Below are positions 37,930-46,565 of a DNA stretch of 64,000 nt, piece after piece. The position numbers and the translations under genes are program-made. The notes under the pieces were generated by a model, which worked only from the letters and a program-made list of their open reading frames with translations, did no database searches and was not told the origin of the DNA. Source of the stretch: Aquimarina longa SW024 (GTDB taxonomy: Bacteria; Bacteroidota; Bacteroidia; Flavobacteriales; Flavobacteriaceae); the NCBI RefSeq assembly GCF_001401755.1, contig NZ_AVQK01000015.1, positions 184,310 through 248,309 of the forward strand, written 5' to 3'. How positions within the stretch are numbered: position 1 is the first letter of the stretch; each line of letters starts with the position of its first letter.

Positions 37930-40053
37930 ATGAGAAAAATAAACTATTTCTTATTGCTAGTTATTGTGTCTTACAGTATTTCTCTGCAAAGTCAGAATTC
38001 TAAAACTATTGACAGTCTTATACTTTTACAATCAGAGCAAGAAGGAATTAAGCTTGCTAAAACCTTCAATGAACTATCCTGGGAGTATACTAATAAAAAT
38101 GATTCGCTAGCGATCAATTATGCACAGCGATCTAGAAAAATAAGCGATTCATTAGGTTTTACATTAGAGTTAGCAACCAGTTATATACGGTTAGGAACAA
38201 TATACTTAGATACAAAAAAAATTGAACAGGCAGAAACTAATTTAATGTATGCGCTAGTATTAGAAGAACAAGAGGGTAATTTATCTGGGATAGCAAGAGC
38301 AAAAGCACAATTAGGAAAACTCTATAAAAAAATAAGGGATTATGATAAAGCATTAGAGTTTTATAAAGAAAGTCTATTTATTAGGCAACAGCAGCAAAAT
38401 TATAAAAAAGTAGCTTTACTCTTTAATAGTATAGCACTCTTATATAAAGAAAAAAACGAGCCAAAAAAAGCATTACAATATTATTATAAGAGTATTGACC
38501 TTAGAGATTCTATACAAGATAAAAAAGGATCAATTAGATCATATAAAAATATAGGAGCGTTTTATAATCATTTAAAAAAATACCAAAGAGCCTTAACAGA
38601 ACTAGAAAAAGGCCGAAAATTAGCTGTAGAATTACAAGATTCTATTCACCTATCAAGTATTCTATTAAATATGGGAACGTCATATAATTATATAGGAGAA
38701 TTAGATTCCGCATTGTTCTATTTTAATCAAAGTTTAGCTATTAAGGAAAAATTGAATGATCAAAATAGAGAAGTAATCTATAACAATATAGGATCTATAA
38801 AAGAGAAGAAAAATAAGTTGGATGAGGCTATAGATTTTTACAACAAAAGTATAGCGATAGCAACAAAAAATAAAAATAAACTACAATTAATAGACACGTA
38901 TCTTAACATAGGAAAAACTTATAAAAGAAAAGAACAATACAATACGGCACTAGACTACTATTTTCGAGGATTAAAACTCGCTGAGAAATATAAAAAAGAA
39001 TATCGGATTTTGGGTGCTTTATCAAGTATAGGAAAAGCATACGAACTTTTAGGAGATTATGAGAATGCCAACTTGTATAATGAAAAACATATTGTAATCA
39101 GAAATCAACTAGAAGCTCAGGCTAGAGAAAATGAAGAAGCTATAAAATTATTGAATGAACAACGAAACAACGAACAAAACAAAAATAAAGTTTTAAAGAT
39201 AGAAAAAGAGAAATTAGAAGCGCAAAACAACCAAAAAACAACACAGCTCATAGGATTGATTATAGGTAGCATCTTATTATCCATATTATTTTTTATGTTA
39301 TTTAAATACTACAAGCAAAAAAAGGAAAAGGAAATAGCCGTACAAAACGAAAAAATAAAACAAGGAGAAATCGAAGAATTACTGAAAACCCAAGAGTTAA
39401 AATCGATACATGCTATGATTGATGGGCAAGAAAAAGAACGAAAACGTATTGCCCAAGATCTGCACGATAGATTAGGGAGTATGCTATCGGTAGTAAAAAT
39501 TCATTATAAATCTGTAGAAGAGAACTTAGAAAAAATGAAAGCAGATTCTAAAACACAGTACGAAAAAGCAAACGAATTGTTGGATGAAGCCTGTGTAGCG
39601 GTTCGAGAAATATCGCACAATATGGTATCGGGAGTATTAACCAAATTCGGACTGATCCCAGCATTACATGAACTAAAACAGAATGTAGAAAATACAGGTG
39701 AGTTAGAAATAGAATTGGTTGATTACGGATTTGATGATCGCATAGCGAATGAAATGGAAATTAATATCTATAGGATCATTCAAGAACTGATTAGCAATAT
39801 TATGAAACATGCTAATGCAAAAGAAGTGAGTATTCAATTACTAAAAAAAGAAACCACGATCAACATTACGGTAATTGATGATGGAGACGGTTTTAATACC
39901 CATGTGATAAAAAACTTTTCGGGTATGGGAATTAAAGGAATACAATCCAGAGTAGAAAATTTACAAGGCGAGGTAGTATTTGATTCTGGTAAAGGAAACG
40001 GCACTACAGTAACTATCGATATCCCTATAGATCCACAAAAACATACAATATGA
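37930..40053 (+). CDS. TPR-containing sensor histidine kinase (HisKA_3 / NarX type)
   Basis: A 707-residue kinase. Signal peptide (MRKINYFLLLVIVSYSISLQSQ), periplasmic TPR array at about residues 35-400 (repeats such as GNLSGIARAKAQLGKLYKKIRDYDKALEFYKESL), a coiled coil, one membrane helix at about 437-460, then a HisKA_3 dimerisation domain with phospho-acceptor His in RIAQDLHDRLGSMLS near residue 512, and a HATPase_c domain with NIMKHANAKE, DDGDGFN and GMGIKGIQSRVENLQG. I chose the start at 37930 because it begins the signal peptide. The response regulator overlaps by 4 bp, which indicates tight coupling. Confidence 0.93.
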   Translation: MRKINYFLLLVIVSYSISLQSQNSKTIDSLILLQSEQEGIKLAKTFNELSWEYTNKNDSLAINYAQRSRKISDSLGFTLELATSYIRLGTIYLDTKKIEQAETNLMYALVLEEQEGNLSGIARAKAQLGKLYKKIRDYDKALEFYKESLFIRQQQQNYKKVALLFNSIALLYKEKNEPKKALQYYYKSIDLRDSIQDKKGSIRSYKNIGAFYNHLKKYQRALTELEKGRKLAVELQDSIHLSSILLNMGTSYNYIGELDSALFYFNQSLAIKEKLNDQNREVIYNNIGSIKEKKNKLDEAIDFYNKSIAIATKNKNKLQLIDTYLNIGKTYKRKEQYNTALDYYFRGLKLAEKYKKEYRILGALSSIGKAYELLGDYENANLYNEKHIVIRNQLEAQARENEEAIKLLNEQRNNEQNKNKVLKIEKEKLEAQNNQKTTQLIGLIIGSILLSILFFMLFKYYKQKKEKEIAVQNEKIKQGEIEELLKTQELKSIHAMIDGQEKERKRIAQDLHDRLGSMLSVVKIHYKSVEENLEKMKADSKTQYEKANELLDEACVAVREISHNMVSGVLTKFGLIPALHELKQNVENTGELEIELVDYGFDDRIANEMEINIYRIIQELISNIMKHANAKEVSIQLLKKETTINITVIDDGDGFNTHVIKNFSGMGIKGIQSRVENLQGEVVFDSGKGNGTTVTIDIPIDPQKHTI

Positions 40054-40700
40054 CACTTTCTAAAAATATAAATGTTCTTATCGTAGACGATCATCAAATC
40101 GTTATAGACGGAATTCGTTCTTTACTAAAAGGCAGTAATCACATCCATATTGTAGGAGAAGCACTTCATGGAAAAGAAGCCTTAGAAATATTAGATAAAA
40201 AAACAGTAGATGTTATTATTCTGGATATTGAAATGCCAATTATGGGAGGTATAGAAGTAACCAAAATAATCAAAGAAAAATATACAGACACCAAAGTATT
40301 AATACTAACCATGTATGATACTCCAGAATTTGTACAACAAGCTATAGAAATAGATGCAGATGGCTACATTCTAAAAAACAGAGGAGCCGAAGAATTAGAA
40401 GCTGCACTACAAGCATTAACCAATGGAGAAGACTATTTTGGAAAAGAAGCAAACAAAGCATTACGCTCTGGAGTACGAAGAAAAAAGGACAAGGATAAAA
40501 ATGAAATACCACTGACCAAACGAGAAACAGAGGTGTTAAAGCTAATTGCAGACGGAAAAACGACTCCTCAGATTGCAGATCAACTTTGTATAGCCTCTAG
40601 TACTGTAGAAACACATAGACGCAATCTTATAGAAAAAACACAGGTACAAAATTCTTCTAAAGGATTGATCAAATTTGCAATCGAAAATAAGTATATCTAG
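40050..40700 (+). CDS. NarL/LuxR-family response regulator
   Basis: A 216-residue regulator with a receiver domain (LIVDDHQIVIDGI at the N-terminus, phospho-Asp in VIILDIEMPIMGG near residue 59, LTMYDTPEF, conserved Lys in GYILKNRGAEE) and a C-terminal LuxR HTH (LTKRETEVLKLIADGKTTPQIADQLCIASSTVETHRRNL, about residues 154-192). It overlaps the kinase gene by ATGA. It is the best candidate for the factor binding the ATCC-N10-GGAT elements found upstream of its own transcript and two neighbouring ones. A terminator follows. Confidence 0.95.
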   Translation: MTLSKNINVLIVDDHQIVIDGIRSLLKGSNHIHIVGEALHGKEALEILDKKTVDVIILDIEMPIMGGIEVTKIIKEKYTDTKVLILTMYDTPEFVQQAIEIDADGYILKNRGAEELEAALQALTNGEDYFGKEANKALRSGVRRKKDKDKNEIPLTKRETEVLKLIADGKTTPQIADQLCIASSTVETHRRNLIEKTQVQNSSKGLIKFAIENKYI

Positions 40701-40727
40701 GATCCAAAAATTACTCCAAATAGAAGT

Positions 40728-40762
40728 AAACACTCCATTCTTTATAGAATCGAGTGTTTTTT
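40728..40762 (+). terminator. Terminator of the two-component operon
   Basis: AAACACTC (40728-40735) pairs with GAGTGTTT (40752-40759), with an inner ATTCT/AGAAT stem, and T follow. Confidence 0.88.
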
Positions 40763-40842
40763 CATCTCTATTAATATCTGAATCATAAGATTACGAGATG
40801 TAGAGAACATTGAGTTCTACTCACCTATCAAAATTTATAAAT

Positions 40843-40914
40843 ATCCCCAATTCTGAGGATAAAATTTCCACAGTACTACGGTTTTACAGCAAGTATTATA
40901 ACCTCAATTTTGTA
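40843..40914 (+). promoter_or_regulatory. Regulon promoter 2 (gasdermin-like/caspase operon)
   Basis: The element ATCCCCAATTCTGAGGAT (40843-40860) is a near-perfect inverted repeat (TATCCCCA-ATTC-TGAGGATA). It is followed by CTACGGTTTT (40876-40885) and CAATTTTGTA (40905-40914). Order and spacing match promoters at 37580 and 48219 to within one base. The first gene starts at 40940. Confidence 0.75.
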
Positions 40915-40939
40915 AGTATAAATAACTAATATACTTATA

Positions 40940-41743
40940 ATGAAAAGTTTACAAATACAGTATTCTAAAGAGGTAGCTCGCGAGCTAGGAAAGATAGCAG
41001 TCTACCTACCAGGAGAAGAAATAGAAGTAGGAGACATTCTAACGTTTCCTTACGGAAAAAAAGGGTTCTTAAAAAAAACAGCGCCTTTAGGAAGTTTTCA
41101 GAAAATTACTAGCCTAAAAAACTTAGGAATCAGCGAAGTTAAAGTACAACAATCAAAAACTCCAGATAGCTATCGATTTACAAGTAAACAAGCCGTTGAC
41201 CTTCAGTTTGGAGTAAGGGTTGATGCCGATTTAGGGAATGATACATTACCCAAAGCCAATGGAGAATTACGCATCAAATTATCAGCAGAAGGAGCTATTT
41301 GTTTTTTTGCGCTTCATTGTTTTAAAACATCGCTAGATGATATTATGGCTTTAGAAAATGAAATAAACACCAAAGGTAAAAAAATGGTGTGGGAGGATAC
41401 CTACTTAGTCACTTCTGTAACTATTGCTAAAAAAGCACTGATTATACAATCTAATAGTAGTTCATCAGAACTCACCCTAGGAGGAGATGTACAAGGATTG
41501 CAATCTAGTAGTATAATGAAAGTAAAAACAGATGCCAAAATTCATATCAAAAAACAGACAGGCGATATGCTAATAAAAGATTGGTCTGATGAGGTAACCG
41601 TCTTTATGGATCTAATGAAATTTGAAAAAGAAACGTTCGCAACCGAAACCAAAAACTCCTCCTTTACATCTAAATCGTTAGATACAGATATCATAAGGTT
41701 ACAGCCCGTTTCAGTCTCAGAATTAGTAGAAAACATAATATAA
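40940..41743 (+). CDS. Possible bacterial gasdermin-like pore-forming protein
   Basis: A 267-residue protein without signal peptide. The order of segments recalls bacterial gasdermins and related proteins: an N-terminal VYLPGEEIEVGDILTF, PLGSFQKITSL, a strand pair QAVDLQFGVRVDADLG, GELRIKLSAEGAICFFA, then WEDTYLVTSVTIAKKALIIQSNSSSSELTLGG, where a Trp and V-V-T-E-V-like strand leads into an alternating beta pattern, ending with a short hydrophilic tail of about 40 residues that could be an inhibitory peptide. Bacterial gasdermins are commonly encoded beside caspase-like proteases, as here, 30 bp upstream. No N-terminal palmitoylation Cys near residue 3-7 is present. The call is a hypothesis from pattern and context. 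Confidence 0.4.
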   Translation: MKSLQIQYSKEVARELGKIAVYLPGEEIEVGDILTFPYGKKGFLKKTAPLGSFQKITSLKNLGISEVKVQQSKTPDSYRFTSKQAVDLQFGVRVDADLGNDTLPKANGELRIKLSAEGAICFFALHCFKTSLDDIMALENEINTKGKKMVWEDTYLVTSVTIAKKALIIQSNSSSSELTLGGDVQGLQSSSIMKVKTDAKIHIKKQTGDMLIKDWSDEVTVFMDLMKFEKETFATETKNSSFTSKSLDTDIIRLQPVSVSELVENII

Positions 41744-41773
41744 TACATAGACATAAACCAAAAAATCATACCC

Positions 41774-42730
41774 ATGAAAAGAGCATTAATCGTAGGCATT
41801 AATCATTACGAAAAAGCACCATTAAAAGGATGTATCAAAGATGCAGAGAAAATACATAGAGTATTAGCTACCAATGAAGATGGTTCACCAAATTTTGATT
41901 GTAAACCATTAACAAGTACAGAAGATTCTAAATATCCAATAACAGTTTCTAAGTTAAAAAAGCATATTCATAATTTATTTAACCAAGAAGCAGAAATCGC
42001 AGTATTTTATTTCTCGGGTCATGGAGCAAGTACTGATGTTGGGAGTTATTTAGTGACTCAAGATGCTCAAAAATATAATGAAGGAGTCTCTTTAGAAGAA
42101 ATTATTGTAATGGCTAATGCTTCCAAAGTAAAAGAAGCCATCATAATTTTAGATGCTTGTTATAGTGGTAACTTGGGAAACGCAAAAGAATTTGGCAACA
42201 GAAAAGCAATATTACGAGAAGGAGTTTCTGTACTTACCGCCAGTAGAGATACACAATTTGCAGTAGAGCGAAACGGATCTGGGTTATTTACTTCGATTAT
42301 TTACGAAGCAATGAGTGGAGGGGCTTCTGATATTTTAGGAAATATTACGGTAGCAGGAGTCTATTACTTTGCAGACCAATTATTAAACTCCTGGGAGCAG
42401 CGACCTGTTTTTAAAACACATACTTCCAAAATGATTCCATTAAGGAATTGTTCCCCAAAAATTCCTTTAGAAATTCTTAGAAAACTACCCGTTTACTTTG
42501 AAGAAAGAGAACAACAACTTCAACTAAGCCCTCTTTATGAAGCTAGTATAGAACCCAGAAATGAAGTGTTTGAAGAGATTATGGTACACTTACGAATGTT
42601 TCAGACCAATGGACTTTTACTACCCGTAGGAACCTCATTTATGTATAATGCTGCTAAGGATAGTAAAGCATGTGAACTCACTACGTTAGGTAAATTTTAT
42701 TGGGATCTGGTCAACAAAAAACAATTGTGA
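41774..42730 (+). CDS. Caspase-like cysteine peptidase (peptidase C14 family)
   Basis: A 318-residue protein whose first 220 residues form a caspase/metacaspase p20-like domain: KRALIVGINHYEKAPLKGCIKDAEK, the catalytic His in FYFSGHGA (His83) and the catalytic Cys in ILDACYSG (Cys129). VLTASRDTQFAVERNGSGLFTSII follows as in prokaryotic caspases. The C-terminal 100 residues (LPVYFEEREQQLQLSPLYEAS...) have no domain I recognise and may sense an activator or bind a partner. It follows the gasdermin-like gene closely and probably activates it or another target by cleavage. Confidence 0.9.
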   Translation: MKRALIVGINHYEKAPLKGCIKDAEKIHRVLATNEDGSPNFDCKPLTSTEDSKYPITVSKLKKHIHNLFNQEAEIAVFYFSGHGASTDVGSYLVTQDAQKYNEGVSLEEIIVMANASKVKEAIIILDACYSGNLGNAKEFGNRKAILREGVSVLTASRDTQFAVERNGSGLFTSIIYEAMSGGASDILGNITVAGVYYFADQLLNSWEQRPVFKTHTSKMIPLRNCSPKIPLEILRKLPVYFEEREQQLQLSPLYEASIEPRNEVFEEIMVHLRMFQTNGLLLPVGTSFMYNAAKDSKACELTTLGKFYWDLVNKKQL

Positions 42731-42786
42731 GAAACTATGAGATACTAGAAATCAATAACCCTATCTAACTATCAAAATGTATATAA

Positions 42787-43146
42787 ATGAGAAATATATT
42801 CTACACCTATAAATGGATCAGTTTTATTATAGCAGTAGGCGTTCCGCAACTAGTATATATGATCCTAAAAGAAAATAGCGGATTTACAGGAGTAGCGGCA
42901 ATTACACATACGCTAAAAAAAATAGGGTTTAGTATTCATATGGAGGCAGGAATACGAGTATTGCTTATTATAGGTATACTCTCCTTCATACTCTCCGAAT
43001 GGATCATCATTGAATATTATAAATCCAAAATTGAAAAAGATATCACAAAACAAAAATTAAGTAGTGTATTAAAAGTACTCTGTTTAATAGAAAATTATAG
43101 CATACCACCATCATTAAAAAATAAACTAAAAACCTATTATTTATAG
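42787..43146 (+). CDS. Small membrane protein of unknown function
   Basis: A 119-residue protein with two or three hydrophobic segments (about residues 9-27 and 54-73) and a basic cytoplasmic C-terminal helix (KQKLSSVLKVLCLIENYSIPPSLKNKLKTYYL). No recognised domain. Its stop codon is 5 bp before the TIR-protein start, suggesting co-translation and perhaps a membrane partner for that protein. Confidence 0.75.
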   Translation: MRNIFYTYKWISFIIAVGVPQLVYMILKENSGFTGVAAITHTLKKIGFSIHMEAGIRVLLIIGILSFILSEWIIIEYYKSKIEKDITKQKLSSVLKVLCLIENYSIPPSLKNKLKTYYL

Positions 43147-43151
43147 AACAC

Positions 43152-43919
43152 ATGAATGTTATAGAAAAAAAGAGCATCGCTCAAGAAATCTCATTATACC
43201 TATTTGCCAAGTATGAGCCACAAGATATTCTCAAAAAAATGAATCAATATAACGTGAATGTTCCGAAGGGAACAGATATAAAACGGCAACATATAACCAA
43301 AATACTATTTGAGCAAGAGGCACATATTTTAAAGAATATACAAAATCAGGAAAATATAAGACCAACAGTGGTACTCACTGCTTCTGGCGCAAATCCAGAA
43401 CCAGCTTCTCATAAATCTACCAAGCCAAAAAAGATATTTATAAGCCATTCTAAAAAAGATATGACTTATGTACAAGAGATCATTAATGTGCTAGGGACAA
43501 TAGGTGTAGAAAGTGACAGGATTTTTTGTAGCTCTTATGAAGGATACGGAAATCCATTAGGAACAAACTATCTGGAAGCTTTAAAAAAAGAGTTACAAGG
43601 AGACGTATTAGTATTGTTTATGTTATCTCATAATTTTTTTGAAAGTAAAATAGGTCTCTGTGAGATGGGCGCAGTATGGATACTAGCACAAGATCAGATA
43701 CCACTATACATCCCTCCTTTTACAGCAGAAGATGTAAAAGGTGTTTTTCCCGCAGCACAAGGGATGTATATAAATAATAGAACACAACTCCTTCTATTAA
43801 AAGAACGAATGGAAAAAGAATTTAATATACAAAAAGGTATCTCTGGTGTACGATGGTATCAACAGATAGAAAGATCGCTAAAAGTAATAGATAATGAGAT
43901 AAAACAAACCCTATCATAA
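43152..43919 (+). CDS. TIR-domain protein with N-terminal adaptor-like helical domain
   Basis: A 255-residue protein. Residues 1-70 are a small helical module (IEKKSIAQEISLYLFAKYEPQDILKKMNQYNVNV) that looks like the effector-associated adaptor domains of bacterial conflict systems, though I cannot name the subtype. Residues 93-215 are a TIR domain: KKIFISHSKKDMTYVQEIINVL, ESDRIFCSSYEGYGNPLG, VLFMLSHNFFES, and CEMGAVW, with Glu171 in the position of the NADase catalytic Glu. Such domains make or cleave NAD-derived molecules in immune systems. Catalytic activity is inferred. Confidence 0.85.
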   Translation: MNVIEKKSIAQEISLYLFAKYEPQDILKKMNQYNVNVPKGTDIKRQHITKILFEQEAHILKNIQNQENIRPTVVLTASGANPEPASHKSTKPKKIFISHSKKDMTYVQEIINVLGTIGVESDRIFCSSYEGYGNPLGTNYLEALKKELQGDVLVLFMLSHNFFESKIGLCEMGAVWILAQDQIPLYIPPFTAEDVKGVFPAAQGMYINNRTQLLLLKERMEKEFNIQKGISGVRWYQQIERSLKVIDNEIKQTLS

Positions 43920-43948
43920 AACAATACAACCTTTAAAACCAAAAAGAT

Positions 43949-44305
43949 ATGATTAGCAAATATAGTTCACTGCTATGCGCCTGCTTATTAGTTATTGCCA
44001 TTTTTTACCTTCCGATACCCTATTATACATTTCTTAGAATAGTAGTCACATTGGGAGCAACTCTGGTAATAATAAAAAGTAGTACTACAAAAGAATACCT
44101 GTGGATCGCAGTTTTTGTGATAATAGGGATACTATTCAATCCATTTTTTCCCATATATCTATATCAAAAAATGAAATGGATATGGGTAGACCTACTCGTA
44201 GCAGTATTATTTCTTATTGATTTTTATCCCTACAAGTCAAAAGAAAAAAAGGTGACACAAAACAAACAAACGATCCGCCAATATGATAGAGATAAAATCT
44301 ATTAG
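43949..44305 (+). CDS. DUF6804-like small membrane protein
   Basis: A 118-residue protein with four hydrophobic segments and a short basic tail. YLPIPYYTFLRIVVTLGA and FNPFFPIYLYQKMKWIWVDLLVAVLFLI match the pattern of a widespread small membrane family that I believe is DUF6804. Function unknown. It is 29 bp after the TIR gene in the same operon. Confidence 0.75.
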   Translation: MISKYSSLLCACLLVIAIFYLPIPYYTFLRIVVTLGATLVIIKSSTTKEYLWIAVFVIIGILFNPFFPIYLYQKMKWIWVDLLVAVLFLIDFYPYKSKEKKVTQNKQTIRQYDRDKIY

Positions 44306-44372
44306 ATAATACACTAAATCAACATATCAGTTTTGATCAAAAATTATAATACCTCATAAAAAATACATACAC

Positions 44373-45632
44373 ATGGCACTATTAGAACAATTCACCAAAA
44401 AGAAAGAAGAAACAACAGAAACAAAAAACGGAATAGCAATACCATCAATAGATACTATAAATCAGACAACAATAGCTTATGAAGATTCAAAAGCTTGCGG
44501 CGGTAGAACGCCTAACCTAAAATCTTCTTTAGAAACACTATACGAACAATTCTTTACTAAAATAAAAAAAGATGATGTCGAGCAACAAGAATTAAAACAA
44601 CCCTACATAACCGAATTAGAAGGTCTAACCGTAAAACTATCTAATAAAGAAGAAGAAATTAAAAGATCAGAAAAGAAATTAGATGAGGTACAAGAAGAAG
44701 TAAATAATCTAAACCAAGAAATACTAAAAATCAAAAGTAGCCCAGAAACTTTAGAAGAAGTAAAACCAAAATCCAATATCAAATTATGGATAGGATTGGG
44801 GTTTCTAATTCCATTAAGTATTTATATACTCATATTTTATATCTCTACTGCTTACTCTGCATTTTTTAAAGTTTTTGACCCTAAGATCAGTCTTTTTCAT
44901 ACCATTTTCGAACCTAAAGCTCTTGAAAGAGCACTTGAAGCAGGGTGGATGGAAGCAGGTTTTGTGTTTTTGATCCCCTTTGTATTCTTCTCTCTAGGGT
45001 ACTTGATTCATATGTTTTGGAGTCAAAAGAAGCTAAGTAGCTATATAAAAGTATGCGCACTACTCGTCATAACACTATCTTTTGATGTAATCCTCGCATA
45101 TCTGATTGATCAAAAAGAATATAATTTTAATAAAACATCAGAATCCCCTGATTTTACCATTACAATGGCACTAGATAGCCCTACTTTTTGGCTGATCATT
45201 TTTGCAGGATTTGTATCGTATTTTATATGGGGATTAGTATTTGACATGGTAATGATAGAAAATGACAAGAGAAATGTTAAAGAGTCTCTGAAAAAGAATC
45301 TCAAAGAAAAAATAAATCAGAAAAGAAAACTATTTTTTAAAATCAAAGACACAGTAGAAGATAATGAAAATGAGATCGGAGTATTTAAAGTTAGAGCCAA
45401 AGAATTAGAATGTATTATCGAAGGATTTATTCTACCAATTCAAAACTATAAAGTATTCGCGATAGAATATTTAAAAGGATGGCAAAAATATATTGCAGCA
45501 GAACTACCTATAGGGCAGCAAGAAAAAATAACATTGCTCCAAGAGTGCGAAGCTATCTATGAGTCTCATATACAAGAGTTAGACCTAGTTGCCGATGATT
45601 ATCAGAATAAAGTGTTTACCAAAACAATATAA
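44373..45632 (+). CDS. Coiled-coil four-helix membrane protein of unknown function
   Basis: A 419-residue protein without a signal peptide. An N-terminal soluble part holds a coiled coil at about residues 70-122. Four membrane segments follow near 136-160, 190-213, 222-243 and 268-291, with a second charged coiled region and soluble tail from about 295 (NDKRNVKESLKKNLKEKINQKRKLFFKIKDTVEDNENE). It has no motif I recognise. It is 22 bp upstream of the VWA-like lipoprotein gene, so the two may form a membrane complex. It resembles a scaffold more than an enzyme. Confidence 0.75.
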   Translation: MALLEQFTKKKEETTETKNGIAIPSIDTINQTTIAYEDSKACGGRTPNLKSSLETLYEQFFTKIKKDDVEQQELKQPYITELEGLTVKLSNKEEEIKRSEKKLDEVQEEVNNLNQEILKIKSSPETLEEVKPKSNIKLWIGLGFLIPLSIYILIFYISTAYSAFFKVFDPKISLFHTIFEPKALERALEAGWMEAGFVFLIPFVFFSLGYLIHMFWSQKKLSSYIKVCALLVITLSFDVILAYLIDQKEYNFNKTSESPDFTITMALDSPTFWLIIFAGFVSYFIWGLVFDMVMIENDKRNVKESLKKNLKEKINQKRKLFFKIKDTVEDNENEIGVFKVRAKELECIIEGFILPIQNYKVFAIEYLKGWQKYIAAELPIGQQEKITLLQECEAIYESHIQELDLVADDYQNKVFTKTI

Positions 45633-45654
45633 TTAAACTAAAACTAATAAAGTA

Positions 45655-46542
45655 ATGAAATATATAATCAGTGTATTAACGATACTATGCTTGCTGTATA
45701 GCTGTAGAAAAGAAGAGATCACCCATAAATCAATATCTAAAGTTAAGACTGAATCCAGAACAATAAAAAAAACGCTAGATAGCCTTAATATAAGTATACT
45801 ATTAGATCTATCAGATAGGATAGGATATTCCAATCAAAAGGAAAATGACTTAAAGCATGTAGTAAACATTGCTGAAATTTTTAAAAACCATGTGATGAAC
45901 AAAAAGAGCATTTTATTAGAAGAGCATTTACAAGTTTTTTTTGAACCCGATCCGCATCCAGATAAGACAGATGATGTTGTAGCTGAGTTAAAATTTGATA
46001 TTACTAAAAACTCTACAAAAGAAACAATGACATCTATTAAAAAAAAGTATAAAGAATTCATTCCACAATTATATGAATGGGCAAAAGAGAGTCCTGACAC
46101 TAAAAATGGAGCTGATATCTGGCGTTTTTTTAAGGATAATGTAACGGATTATTGCATAGAAGAAGGGCATAGAAATATTTTAATCATTCTTACTGATGGA
46201 TACCTATATCACCAAGGAAACATTCTCAAAAAAGGAAAAAGAACAACAAGGATTAATCAAAAATTATTAAACAGCACCACACTAAATAGACAAGATTGGA
46301 AAACTATAATTGATAAAAATAATATGGGGATCCTTTGGGAAGAAGGAGAATTAAAAGATCTGGAGATTCTTGTTTTAGGAATAGATAAGCATGATAATAA
46401 AAACCCAAATGCAGAGGATATTATTAAATATTATTGGAGCAATTGGTTTACAGAAATGGGAGTTCAAAAATTTAAAATAAAAAGAACAGGGAAACCAGCG
46501 CATCTCAAAAAAGTAATCCATGATTTTATCCTAGATGAATAA
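45655..46542 (+). CDS. VWA-like lipoprotein
   Basis: A 295-residue predicted lipoprotein: the lipobox is LLYSCRK (Cys about residue 17). The mature part resembles a von Willebrand A domain, with NISILLDLSDRIGYSN as the first strand and a partial MIDAS (D-x-S), and NILIILTDGYLYH as a later strand with a metal-site Asp. The usual D-x-S-x-S is not complete (DLSDR), so metal binding may be altered. Its neighbours on either side are membrane proteins. A ligand-binding or assembly role is inferred. Confidence 0.75.
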   Translation: MKYIISVLTILCLLYSCRKEEITHKSISKVKTESRTIKKTLDSLNISILLDLSDRIGYSNQKENDLKHVVNIAEIFKNHVMNKKSILLEEHLQVFFEPDPHPDKTDDVVAELKFDITKNSTKETMTSIKKKYKEFIPQLYEWAKESPDTKNGADIWRFFKDNVTDYCIEEGHRNILIILTDGYLYHQGNILKKGKRTTRINQKLLNSTTLNRQDWKTIIDKNNMGILWEEGELKDLEILVLGIDKHDNKNPNAEDIIKYYWSNWFTEMGVQKFKIKRTGKPAHLKKVIHDFILDE

Positions 46543-46565
46543 TATAACCGATATACTAACCACCA

